A stretch of 23,936 nt of DNA, taken from positions 1 through 23,936 of the forward strand of contig DCXR01000027.1 in the NCBI GenBank assembly GCA_002329075.1, in the 5' to 3' direction. Below, piece after piece: positions 6,939 to 13,949 of this stretch (position 1 is the first letter of the stretch; the number at the start of each line of letters is the position of its first letter). This stretch comes from Candidatus Neomicrothrix sp. UBA2131. Its GTDB lineage: Bacteria > Actinomycetota > Acidimicrobiia > Acidimicrobiales > MedAcidi-G1. The notes under the pieces were generated by a model. The model had not been told where the DNA came from. It ran no database searches and worked only from the letters and a program-made list of their open reading frames with translations. The translations under genes and the position numbers were made by a program.

Positions 6939-7388
6939 GTGCCGAGCGACGGATTCCTGAAGATGATGAACCGGGTGCACCGGGGCCTGCTCAAGGTCAG
7001 CGCCGGGAAGATCGGATGGACGGCAGCCAGGATGCCGGTACTCGAATTGACCACCATCGGTCGCAGGTCAGGCGAACCCAGGTCGGTCATGTTGACATCG
7101 CCACACCGCGAAGGGGAAACGATTGTGGTCGTTGCCTCAAAGGGCGGAGAGGACACCCACCCGGCCTGGTTCCTCAACCTCCGGGAGAACCCGGAGGTCG
7201 TCGTGAGCATGCAGAACGCCCCCGCGCAGAAGATGACGGCACGTGTTGCTCCACCTGAGGAACGCGAACGGCTCTGGCCGATCGTGACCGGAAACGCAGC
7301 CAACTACGCCAACTACCAGAACAAGACCCAGAGGGAGATCCCGCTGGTCGTTCTAGAACCAGCGGACGAAGCCCGACCGCAGGGTTGA
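6939..7388 (+). CDS. Deazaflavin (F420)-dependent nitroreductase family protein
   Basis: This 149-residue split-barrel protein is of the Ddn/Rv3547 family, which uses reduced coenzyme F420 to reduce quinones or other small molecules. Family marks are LTTIGRRSGEPRSVML (about 37-52), VVVASKGGEDTHPAWFLNL (63-81) with the cofactor-binding SxGG..xHPxWxxNL pattern, and NYQNKTQREIPLVVL near the C-terminus. The length is typical. The GTG start is supported by the TAGGAT six bases upstream. The gene is divergent from the beta-lactamase-family gene and lies 66 bp before the LDI-family gene in the same direction, so cotranscription is possible. The substrate is unknown. Confidence 0.9.
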   Translation: MPSDGFLKMMNRVHRGLLKVSAGKIGWTAARMPVLELTTIGRRSGEPRSVMLTSPHREGETIVVVASKGGEDTHPAWFLNLRENPEVVVSMQNAPAQKMTARVAPPEERERLWPIVTGNAANYANYQNKTQREIPLVVLEPADEARPQG

Positions 7389-7454
7389 CTCCGTGCCATC
7401 GGGACCGGCACCATCCGGCATCGCAACCCGGAGCGAACCAGGGGGAACCATCCG

Positions 7455-8945
7455 ATGAGCGGACGCGAGGCACCAGTACTCGACGATCGATCTCTCGGTT
7501 GGCTCCGCTACCTCCACCGAAAGGCCACCACCCCCGACAACTGGAACCGCGACGGCCAACCCCATCCCCACTGGGACAACTCAACCGGACCGCCGATGTT
7601 CTCCTGGCACCGCTTCGACCTGGTCGACTCCAGCTACGCGATCGCCCTCATGTGCGACCGGACCCCGGCCTGGCGAGAGGTCTACGCCGAGATCCTCGAT
7701 GAACTCACCACCCGACACACCTCCTGGTGGGCCGCAGAAGACTGGTTGACCCAGTTCGGGCCCGACCCCACCCGGGCCGACTACCCCGAGGCCTGGCGAC
7801 GCCTGATCCCGCCGAACCTCTGGGGAAGCTACGACGTCCCCGGATGGACGGCCAACGGCATCGAGCCCTACGGGGTCCAGATGGACCCCGTAGCTGCCGA
7901 CGGGATGTTGTTCTTCAAGGGGTTCTTCTCCCTCCTGCTGGGACTGCACCGATACGTCTCCGGCGACACCAGGTGGAACGAGCCGTTCGAGATGATCCGC
8001 GATGGCGAACACACGTTCACCTGGACCCATTCGGGAGTCGCTGCGCACCTCGCCGACCAGTGGCAGGAATCGCGGATCGGCGTCCATTGTGAGAACACGA
8101 AGATCTGGCCATTTTGACTGAGCGGCGCCGGCCTCGGTCTGAGGCTCCATGACCAACTCTTCGGGACGGAACATCACAAGGTGTTCGACAGGTGGTGGGA
8201 GCACGCTGTCGACAACTACACGAGTTGGGAGGGCGGAAGGGCTGTCGCCATGGACCTCTACTACGACCCGGTCGTCGACGAACACCTGGCGAGCCCCATC
8301 GGCCTGATAGCGCCTGTCTGGTACCTGGCACCCCAGAGGCGCGAGTTCGCCGAGTCTGCATGGACCCTCGCTGCAACGATGGCCGGTCTTCTCGGCGACA
8401 ACCAACCGAGCGGACTGGAGGATCCGAACTGGTCGGTGATGCTTGCCTGGCACACCGGCGAGTTCGCCGACCAGGAAGTGAAGTCACGGCTCTGGGAACA
8501 CCTCGACGAGTCGTTCGAACCGACATGGGATCGGGAACTCGGCGAATTCACATTCCGGTTCGGGTTTGACGAGCCCTATCCGAGGGGCCAACTCAACGCC
8601 AGGGCCATGGCCGGCTGGGTCTGCACCCCGGGTGCCTGGAGCCGGATCTTCAACACACCCGACCTCGACAAGTTCGAGGAACCGACAATCAGCGGAGTCG
8701 ACTTCCCCCGCGTCGCTCTGAGCGAAGCCAGGTGGGATGGCGCCGTGCTCCACCTCGCCGCCCATCCGCAGAACGCGTCGGTTGCGAACACCCGCACCCG
8801 GGTAGACGTCGGCGGATTGCCCTCTGGCGGCCAGTGGGAACTGCTGAGGCCGGATGGCAGCCGCGAACCCATCGATGTTTCCGCTGGTGCGACAGAACTG
8901 GACCTCGTGGTGGATGGTGGCCGCTACGGATTGCGTCGGCGTTGA
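7455..8945 (+). CDS. Linalool dehydratase/isomerase-family protein with in-frame TGA (candidate selenoprotein)
   Basis: One reading frame of 496 codons is broken only by TGA 8115-8117 at codon 221. Both sides are coding in the same frame, and the parts join as CENTKIWPF-[TGA]-LSGAGLGLRLHD. The family (LDI, an alpha/alpha-barrel enzyme first known for interconverting myrcene, linalool and geraniol) has two active-site cysteines nine residues apart, recalled as Cys171 and Cys180 in the Castellaniella enzyme within CEPDNYFVQC. Here Cys212 is the first and the TGA is the second. Other family marks are DRTPAWREVY (68-77), DGMLFFKGFFSLLLGL (149-164) and FDRWWEHAVDNY just after the break. A His in the Castellaniella enzyme appears as Phe here. 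The C-terminal part is longer than in that enzyme. AGGGGGAA precedes the ATG by about nine bases. The downstream part has no ribosome site of its own. If selenocysteine is not inserted, this is a pseudogene truncated in its active site. The true substrate is unknown. Confidence 0.8.
8118..8146 (+). promoter_or_regulatory. Candidate bacterial SECIS element directly after the TGA
   Basis: Eighteen bases after the TGA a loop GGTCT (8136-8140) is closed by GGCCTC (8130-8135) and GAGGCT (8141-8146): five Watson-Crick pairs plus one G-T pair. Escherichia coli fdhF, from memory, also has its SelB-contacting GGUC loop 18 bases after the UGA. A bulged U as in fdhF is not obvious here and the lower stem is weak. 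The hairpin lies wholly inside codons of the gene, as bacterial SECIS elements do. Confidence 0.5.
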
Positions 8946-9004
8946 GATGGGCAGCGGTGGCCTGACGACACATTGACCGAACGGCCGATTGGCGAATCGG
9001 CGAT

Positions 9005-9010
9005 TACGGT
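9005..9010 (+). promoter_or_regulatory. Possible -10 element TACGGT of the dimethylargininase gene
   Basis: TACGGT is followed by seven bases and then ATG 9018, one base longer than the exact leaderless spacing seen elsewhere in the window. No -35 box stands out. Confidence 0.3.
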
Positions 9011-9017
9011 CCACCGG

Positions 9018-9806
9018 ATGCTTGTCGCGGTGACCCGAGGCGTCAGCCCGAACATCGGGCGCTGCGAGTTGACCCACCTCGAGCGCGAGCCGATCGACCT
9101 CGACTCCGCAACGACCCAGCACTCCCTCTACGAACGGATGCTGCTCGGCCTCGGATGTCGGGTCGAGCACCTCGAAGCGGACCCGGACCTTCCCGATTCG
9201 GTCTTCGTCGAGGACATGGCGGTCGTGCTCGACGAGTCGGCGGTCATCACACGGCCGGGCGCGCTGTCCCGACGTGGCGAACGACCCTCGATCGAGCAGG
9301 CGCTCGAGCTGTACCGTCGGCTCGAACACATCCGGGCACCCGGCATCCTCGACGGCGGCGACGTGCTGGTCGTCGGGAGGAACATCTACGTCGGCCTCTC
9401 CACCCGCAGCAATGCCGAGGCGGTGCAGCAGTTCCGGGCACTCGTCGCCGACGAAGGCTACGACGTGTTCGAGGTCGGATTCCGCGGCTGCCTCCACCTC
9501 AAGTCGGCGGCCACGGCGGTCTCGGACGACACGCTCCTCGTCAACCCCGATTGGGTGGACGCCGGCACCTTCCCCGACCTGGCCTGCATCCCGGTAGATC
9601 CGACAGAACCCAAGGCCGCCAACGTCGTTCGCGTCGGCGACACGGTCCTCTTCGCAGCCGCCTTCCCCCGAACCGGCGAGCGCCTCTCGGACGCCGGCTT
9701 CGATGTGCGACCCGTCGAAGCCTCGGAACTAGCGAAGGCCGAAGGCGCCCTCACCTGCTGCAGCCTCCTCTTCGAGGTGCCGACGCTGCCGGCTTCGACC
9801 GGATAG
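9018..9806 (+). CDS. Dimethylarginine dimethylaminohydrolase (dimethylargininase)
   Basis: This 262-residue enzyme of the amidinotransferase/pentein fold hydrolyses N-methylated arginines to citrulline and methylamines. The catalytic set is visible: FVEDM with Glu65-Asp66, LDGGDVL at 111-117, GLSTRSN at 126-132, CLHLKSA with His160, and the nucleophile in LTCCSLLFE (Cys247 or Cys248). These positions match the Pseudomonas enzyme (about 254 residues; Asp66, His162, Cys249 from memory). ATG 9018 begins the homologous part (MLVAVTRGVS). A TTG at 8973 would add 15 residues with no family support. The gene lies 72 bp after the LDI-family gene on the same strand. Ornithine or arginine deiminase relatives are less likely given the length and motifs. 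Confidence 0.9.
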   Translation: MLVAVTRGVSPNIGRCELTHLEREPIDLDSATTQHSLYERMLLGLGCRVEHLEADPDLPDSVFVEDMAVVLDESAVITRPGALSRRGERPSIEQALELYRRLEHIRAPGILDGGDVLVVGRNIYVGLSTRSNAEAVQQFRALVADEGYDVFEVGFRGCLHLKSAATAVSDDTLLVNPDWVDAGTFPDLACIPVDPTEPKAANVVRVGDTVLFAAAFPRTGERLSDAGFDVRPVEASELAKAEGALTCCSLLFEVPTLPASTG

Positions 9807-9837
9807 GGACCAGGGGGACTTGAGGACCATCTCCTCA

Positions 9838-9862
9838 CTGGCCGACCCCGAGCCGGGGCCAG
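9838..9862 (+). terminator. GC-rich hairpin after the dimethylargininase gene
   Basis: CTGG pairs with CCAG and CCCC with GGGG around loop GAGCC, with a four-base bulge. It lies about 30 bp after the stop codon. No T-tract follows, so at most it is an inefficient or factor-assisted terminator. Confidence 0.3.
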
Positions 9863-9936
9863 ACGCCTCCCTGCACGGCCCGAAGCCAAGCAGGCGCTGG
9901 CCGGGCTGGTGCTGGAAGGATGTGGCATGGTCATTC

Positions 9937-9972
9937 TTCGAACCACCCTTCGAACCACCCGTCGAACCCGGA
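9937..9972 (+). repeat. Three tandem 12-bp repeats upstream of the FAD oxidase
   Basis: TTCGAACCACCC occurs twice in a row (9937-9948, 9949-9960), followed by the variant GTCGAACCCGGA. TTCGAA is itself palindromic. The array ends about 22 bp before a possible -10 (TACTGT, 9994-9999) and 50 bp before the start codon, so an operator for the two-gene operon is possible. Confidence 0.5.
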
Positions 9973-10021
9973 AACGCCACGGCACCGACCACGTACTGTC
10001 CGCCACCGAAGGAGGCCCCCA

Positions 10022-11428
10022 GTGCTCGCTGAAAGCCTGCTGACCCGACTCCGCGACGCCCTCGGCGACGACCGCGTGCTGACCTCCGACGAGGACGTCG
10101 CCGACCGAAGGCACGACTACTGGGTACTCAGCCACCTCCAGGCCTGGAGGGGAACCTTCGATGACCGTCCCGGGGCCGTGGTGCGACCCCGCTCGACCGC
10201 CGACGTGCAGGCCGTGGTCCGCCTGGCCGCCGAGACCGGCACCGCCGTCGTACCGTTCGGCCTGGGCAGCGGCGTCTGCGGCGGGATCCGACCCGACCAG
10301 GGCATGCTCCTGGCCGACCTGTCGTCGATGGACCGGATACGCAACATCGACGACGTCAACCTGGTCGCCTCGTTCGACGCCGGGGTCAACGGCCTGGTCG
10401 CCGAGGAGGCGGTCGCCGAACGGGGCCTCACCATCGGGCACTGGCCGCAGTCGATCGCCCTGAGCACCGTCGGAGGCTGGGTGTCGACCCGGGCCGCCGG
10501 CCAGTTCTCGACCGCCTACGGCAACATCGAGGACATGGTGTACGCGCTCGAGGTCGTGCTTCCGGACGGCACCCTGGTCGAACTCGGCCGGGCACCCCGG
10601 GCGGCCGCCGGCCCCGACCTCCGCCACATCTTCCTGGGTGCGGAGGGCACCTTCGGGATCATCACCGGAGTGACCCTGGCCCTGCACCGCCAGCCCGAGG
10701 CACGCACCTGGCGGGCCTTCCACACACCGTCCCTGGCAGCCGGCCTCGACGCGCAACGCCGGATAATGCAGGCGGGCTGGAAGCCACCGGTGATGCGCCA
10801 GTACGACGCCCGCGAAGCCCGCCGCAACTTCAAGCCGTGGTCGACCGAGGGCCAGGGCATGCTGCTGATGGCCCACGAGGGACCGGCCGTCAGGGTCGAC
10901 GCCGAGGTGGCGGCCGTCGACGACCTGGCCGCTTCGTGCGAACTCACCAGGGCGGACGACGAGGTGGGACCCCACTGGATGGAGAACCGCAACCACGTGC
11001 CGTCGTGGGAGGAGTTCTTCGAACAGGGGCTGGTCGTAGACACGATCGAGGTCTCCGGCCCCTGGACGGCCGTCGAAGCCATCTACGACGCCGTCCTGGC
11101 CGACGTCGGCGCCCTGAACGGCGTGGTGGCCGTGAGCGCACACAGTTCGCACGCCTACCGCACCGGGGTGAACCTCTACTTCACCTTCGCCTCGGCAGGC
11201 GACGCCGCCGACCTCGAGGCCGCCTACCTGGCGTGCTGGCACGCGGTCATGGAGGCGACCGCCCGGCACGGCGGCGGAGTGGCCCACCACCACGGCATCG
11301 GCCGGGTGCGCCGGCCGTACCTCGTCCACGACCTGGGCGAGGCCGGGGTGGACCTGCTGCGCACCCTCAGGGGAGCCGTCGACCCCCAGGGGATCATGAA
11401 CCCCGGGAACCTGATCCCCGACGCCTGA
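10022..11428 (+). CDS. FAD-binding oxidase/synthase, alkyl-DHAP synthase-like
   Basis: This 468-residue flavoprotein is of the FAD-linked oxidase family. The N-terminal PCMH FAD-binding domain (about 50-225) contains PRSTADVQAVVRLAAETG (56-73), GHWPQSIALSTVGGWVSTR (139-157, a hallmark of alkyldihydroxyacetonephosphate synthases) and LGAEGTFGIITG (205-216). The C-terminal domain has AHHHGIGRVRRPYL (421-434), the triple His needed by those synthases, and DPQGIMNPGNL at the end. This supports an ether-lipid-type synthase or a close relative working on a glycerone-phosphate-like substrate. D-lactate or glycolate dehydrogenases of the same superfamily lack this His triplet. GTG 10022 follows a strong AAGGAGG at about six bases; a longer reading from 9920 would translate the tandem repeats. 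An FGGY kinase follows six bases after the stop. Confidence 0.88.
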   Translation: MLAESLLTRLRDALGDDRVLTSDEDVADRRHDYWVLSHLQAWRGTFDDRPGAVVRPRSTADVQAVVRLAAETGTAVVPFGLGSGVCGGIRPDQGMLLADLSSMDRIRNIDDVNLVASFDAGVNGLVAEEAVAERGLTIGHWPQSIALSTVGGWVSTRAAGQFSTAYGNIEDMVYALEVVLPDGTLVELGRAPRAAAGPDLRHIFLGAEGTFGIITGVTLALHRQPEARTWRAFHTPSLAAGLDAQRRIMQAGWKPPVMRQYDAREARRNFKPWSTEGQGMLLMAHEGPAVRVDAEVAAVDDLAASCELTRADDEVGPHWMENRNHVPSWEEFFEQGLVVDTIEVSGPWTAVEAIYDAVLADVGALNGVVAVSAHSSHAYRTGVNLYFTFASAGDAADLEAAYLACWHAVMEATARHGGGVAHHHGIGRVRRPYLVHDLGEAGVDLLRTLRGAVDPQGIMNPGNLIPDA

Positions 11429-11434
11429 TCCCCG

Positions 11435-12871
11435 ATGCCCGACCTGCTCCTCGGAATCGACGTCGGAACCTCCGGCGCCCGGGCCATGGTCTTCGCCAGG
11501 GACCGGAGCGAGGTGGGTGCCGCCCGGGCACCCCTGACCAGCAGCCATCCCCTCCCCCACCGGGCCGAACAGGACGCCGCCGCCCTCTGGGAGACGGTTC
11601 AATCCGTCGTCGCAGCAGCACTCACCGACGCCGGTTGCAGCCCCGACGACCTGGCCTCGGTCGGGATCACCACCCAGAGGTCCAGCATCGTCATCTGGGA
11701 CCGGGCGACCGGCGAGCCGGTGGCGCCGATGGTGCTGTGGAACGACCTCAGGGGCACGGACCGGGCCGCCGAACTGCAGGCCGCCGGCCATCCGATCATG
11801 CCGATCGCCGCTGCCGCCAAGCTCGAGGCAGTGCTCGACAGCGTGCCGGACGGGCGGCGCCGGGCCACCGAGGGAGCGTCGGCCTGGGGCACCCTCGACA
11901 GTTACCTGGTGCACCGGCTCAGCGGCTGTCTCCACATCACCGACCGGTCATGCGCCTGGTCCGCCGCCTACCTCGACTTCGCCGAACCCACTCGCTGGAA
12001 CGAATCGCTCATCGATCACCAGGGGCTGCCGCTCGGCTTCTTCCCGTCGCTCTGCGACACCACCGGACGACTGGGAACCACCACGATCGGAGCCATCGGG
12101 GCCGAGGTCCCCATCGGGGCGGTGGTCGCCGACCAGCAGGCCGGCATGTTCGCCCACGGTGCTGTCGACGCCGGCGCCTGGAAGGCGACCTGCGGCACAT
12201 CCGGCGTGCTCATGATCGCCACCGGTGAGACCCCTGACCTCCGCTCCGGCCTGGTGCCCATGGTGCTGGCAGGTTGGGGCGACCGGACGTCGTTCGCCGC
12301 CGAGGGCATGGTCCGCAGCGCCGGCGAGATGCTCCTCTGGGCCGTCGCCGAGGGGATGGCCGACTCGGTGGAGTCGCTCGCCGACCTGGCCGGCCAGACC
12401 CGGGACTCCGGAGGTGTGGGCGTGCGGCCGTCCCTCCACGGCCTGGGAACCCCGTACGACGACTCGACGGCCGGGGTCGCCGTTCAGGGACGCACCGACG
12501 ACACCACCCCGGCCCAGATGGCCAGGGCGATCCTCGAGGGCGTCGCGTTCCGCATGTGCGAGATCGTGGACGTGGCGGTGGCCGGCCACCACGTCGACCC
12601 GCAGGCACCGTTGCCGGTAGACGGCGGCCTCACCCGCAGCGACACCTTCTGCCAGATCCAGGCCGACCTCCTGGGCCGACCCGTGATCCGCCACCCACAG
12701 GTCGAGGCCACCGTCCTGGGCGCCGCCCTGGCCGGCGCACGCGGAGTCGGCGTGGAGGTCGCCGAGACGGAATCGACCGGCGACGTGTTCGAGCCCACGA
12801 CCGACGGGACCGAGGTCCACGAACGGCTGCGTGAATGGCAGGCACAGGTCATGGACACTCCCGGCCGGTAG
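11435..12871 (+). CDS. FGGY-family carbohydrate/glycerol kinase
   Basis: This 478-residue kinase has the two actin-like domains of the FGGY family. The phosphate-1 loop GIDVGTSGARAMVF is at 7-20. TTQRSSIVIWDRATGEPVAP (about 79-98) and MVLWNDLRG follow. The centre has VADQQAG and KATCGTSGVLM. The C-terminal adenosine-binding segment has PVDGGLTRSDTFCQIQADLL. The QR and WNDLR pattern is glycerol/xylulose-kinase-like, but the exact sugar or polyol cannot be decided. It starts six bases after the stop of the alkyl-DHAP-synthase-like gene, so the two are almost surely one operon, perhaps supplying or consuming a triose/glycerol phosphate. Its stop lies three bases from the stop of the convergent gene on the other strand. 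Confidence 0.9.
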   Translation: MPDLLLGIDVGTSGARAMVFARDRSEVGAARAPLTSSHPLPHRAEQDAAALWETVQSVVAAALTDAGCSPDDLASVGITTQRSSIVIWDRATGEPVAPMVLWNDLRGTDRAAELQAAGHPIMPIAAAAKLEAVLDSVPDGRRRATEGASAWGTLDSYLVHRLSGCLHITDRSCAWSAAYLDFAEPTRWNESLIDHQGLPLGFFPSLCDTTGRLGTTTIGAIGAEVPIGAVVADQQAGMFAHGAVDAGAWKATCGTSGVLMIATGETPDLRSGLVPMVLAGWGDRTSFAAEGMVRSAGEMLLWAVAEGMADSVESLADLAGQTRDSGGVGVRPSLHGLGTPYDDSTAGVAVQGRTDDTTPAQMARAILEGVAFRMCEIVDVAVAGHHVDPQAPLPVDGGLTRSDTFCQIQADLLGRPVIRHPQVEATVLGAALAGARGVGVEVAETESTGDVFEPTTDGTEVHERLREWQAQVMDTPGR

Positions 12872-12874
12872 GGA

Positions 12875-13186
12875 CTACCCGCCCGAACGGCGAGCATCCG
12901 TAGCCCGTTCGTGGGCGCCTGCAACCAGCGCTCCGGTGAAGGATGCGCTCACCATCCCGCGAGCCAGGGCGCTGGGCACCCCGACCACAGGCACGATCGA
13001 GGGGACCTCGGATGCCTCCCCGGCATAGTCCGAGGGTCGATCGACATCAGTGTCGGCAGCCAGGACAGCCAACACGAGGACGGAGACGAGGAACGAGAGC
13101 AGCGGGAACACGCGCAACCCACGGTCCTTTCGGAGCACCTCCCAGGAGGCCTTCGCCAGACCGATCGCGTTCGAGATGCGTCCCAC
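12875..13186 (-). CDS. Short DUF6159-like membrane protein, probably truncated
   Basis: This 103-residue protein begins GRISNAIGLAKASWEVLRKD, the usual start of DUF6159 proteins. One membrane segment follows (FPLLSFLVSVLVLAVLA). A polar stretch comes next, then a second weak hydrophobic part with SFTGALVAGAHER, which resembles the family's FNAALVAGA motif. Family members are usually more than twice as long with several membrane spans (from memory). Here the middle is shortened and the C-terminus stops three bases from the end of the convergent kinase gene. It is either a reduced family member or a decaying gene. GTG 13186 is chosen to match the family start; an earlier TTG at 13255 is less likely. 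Confidence 0.55.
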   Translation of the reverse strand: MGRISNAIGLAKASWEVLRKDRGLRVFPLLSFLVSVLVLAVLAADTDVDRPSDYAGEASEVPSIVPVVGVPSALARGMVSASFTGALVAGAHERATDARRSGG

Positions 13187-13270
13187 CCGGCGAGGGGATC
13201 CCGGTAACCGGGCGACAGGCCCGGATGTGACAGGATCGGCGACGTTCCATTGCAACGAGGGGAACCCCCG

Positions 13271-13462
13271 ATGACCACATACGAATGCGCTTCCTGCGGC
13301 ATGTCCATCAACGCCATCTGTGGCACCTGCGAGGCCCCGCTCGTCAACGACACGCTCACCGGGGATGACGGCTCGAGCGTGCAGGTCTCACGATGTCCGA
13401 ACGACCACGGCAGGATCAAGTCCCCGATGTGCTGCAACGCCGACATGGCCTGCACCCTGTAG
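13271..13462 (+). CDS. Small Cys-rich (zinc-ribbon-like) protein
   Basis: The 63-residue product has eight cysteines: CASC at 6-9, CGTC at 17-20, one in SRCPNDHG, the pair in MCCNADM, and one in the C-terminal ACTL. The CxxC pairs plus CPNDHG suggest one or two zinc sites. Function is unknown. I recall similar short proteins in other high-GC and marine bacteria, but cannot name a family. ATG 13271 is preceded by GAGGGGAA. It lies 19 bp before the NTF2-like gene, probably cotranscribed with it, and is divergent from the DUF6159-like gene. Confidence 0.75.
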   Translation: MTTYECASCGMSINAICGTCEAPLVNDTLTGDDGSSVQVSRCPNDHGRIKSPMCCNADMACTL

Positions 13463-13481
13463 CGGACCTGTGGAAGCACAG

Positions 13482-13925
13482 ATGATCCACTCCACGATCG
13501 ACCGCTGGCACGAGGTCCTGCGCGGCGAATCGAGCTTCGAGGACATCCTCCACGAGGACTGTGTCTTCTGGTCGCCCGTGCTGTTCCGTCCCGTCGAGGG
13601 GAGGGACCTCACGGCCCTCTACCTCAGGGCCGCCTATCAGGTGTTCCCCGGAGACGAGGGCGACGGGGGCGACGCCACCGACCCGACGGACGACTCCTCC
13701 AGCTTCCGCTACACCAGGCGCGTCCTCGACGGGAACAACGCCGTCCTCGAGTTCGAAACGACAATGGAGGGCGTCTCGGTCAACGGCGTCGACATCGTCA
13801 CGTGCGACGACGACGGCCTGATCATCGAGTTCAAGGTCATGATCCGGCCCCGGAGGGCCGTCGAGAAGGTCCACGAGCAGATGGCCGCAATGCTCGAACA
13901 GATGGCCCCGCCGACAGGCACCTGA
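13482..13925 (+). CDS. NTF2-like / SnoaL-fold protein
   Basis: A 147-residue protein with the pattern of the NTF2-like cone fold: an N-terminal helix (IDRWHEVLRG), then FEDILHEDCVFWSPV, a beta-rich middle with VLEFETTMEGVSVNGVDIVTCDDDGLIIEFKVMIRP, and a C-terminal helix (AVEKVHEQMAAMLEQM). Such proteins are small enzymes or binding proteins; the ligand is unknown. ATG 13482 has GGAAG five bases upstream. A GTG at 13470 is an alternative. The spacing to its neighbours (19 and 24 bp) suggests an operon with the Cys-rich protein and YaaA. Confidence 0.8.
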   Translation: MIHSTIDRWHEVLRGESSFEDILHEDCVFWSPVLFRPVEGRDLTALYLRAAYQVFPGDEGDGGDATDPTDDSSSFRYTRRVLDGNNAVLEFETTMEGVSVNGVDIVTCDDDGLIIEFKVMIRPRRAVEKVHEQMAAMLEQMAPPTGT

Positions 13926-13949
13926 GCCAGCGGACCGCACCATCACCCT

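Noticed and set aside
7385..7413. TTGACT at 7385 as a -35 box for the LDI-family gene
   Set aside because: No TANNNT-like -10 occurs at 16-18 bases downstream.
8115..8117. TGA read as tryptophan (altered genetic code)
   Set aside because: TGA is used as a normal stop by many genes here (for example at 5436-5438 and 11426-11428), and the family has Cys, not Trp, at this position.
8115..8181. Frameshift or two separate genes as the explanation for the LDI break
   Set aside because: Both halves are in the same frame and the peptide is continuous across the TGA. No ribosome site precedes the GTG at 8181, and the first half alone would lack half of the barrel.
9458..11935. Very long open frames antisense to the FAD oxidase, kinase and amidohydrolase genes
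   Set aside because: Such frames are usual in high-GC DNA opposite real genes. Their translations have no recognisable domains, while the other strand has clear family motifs.
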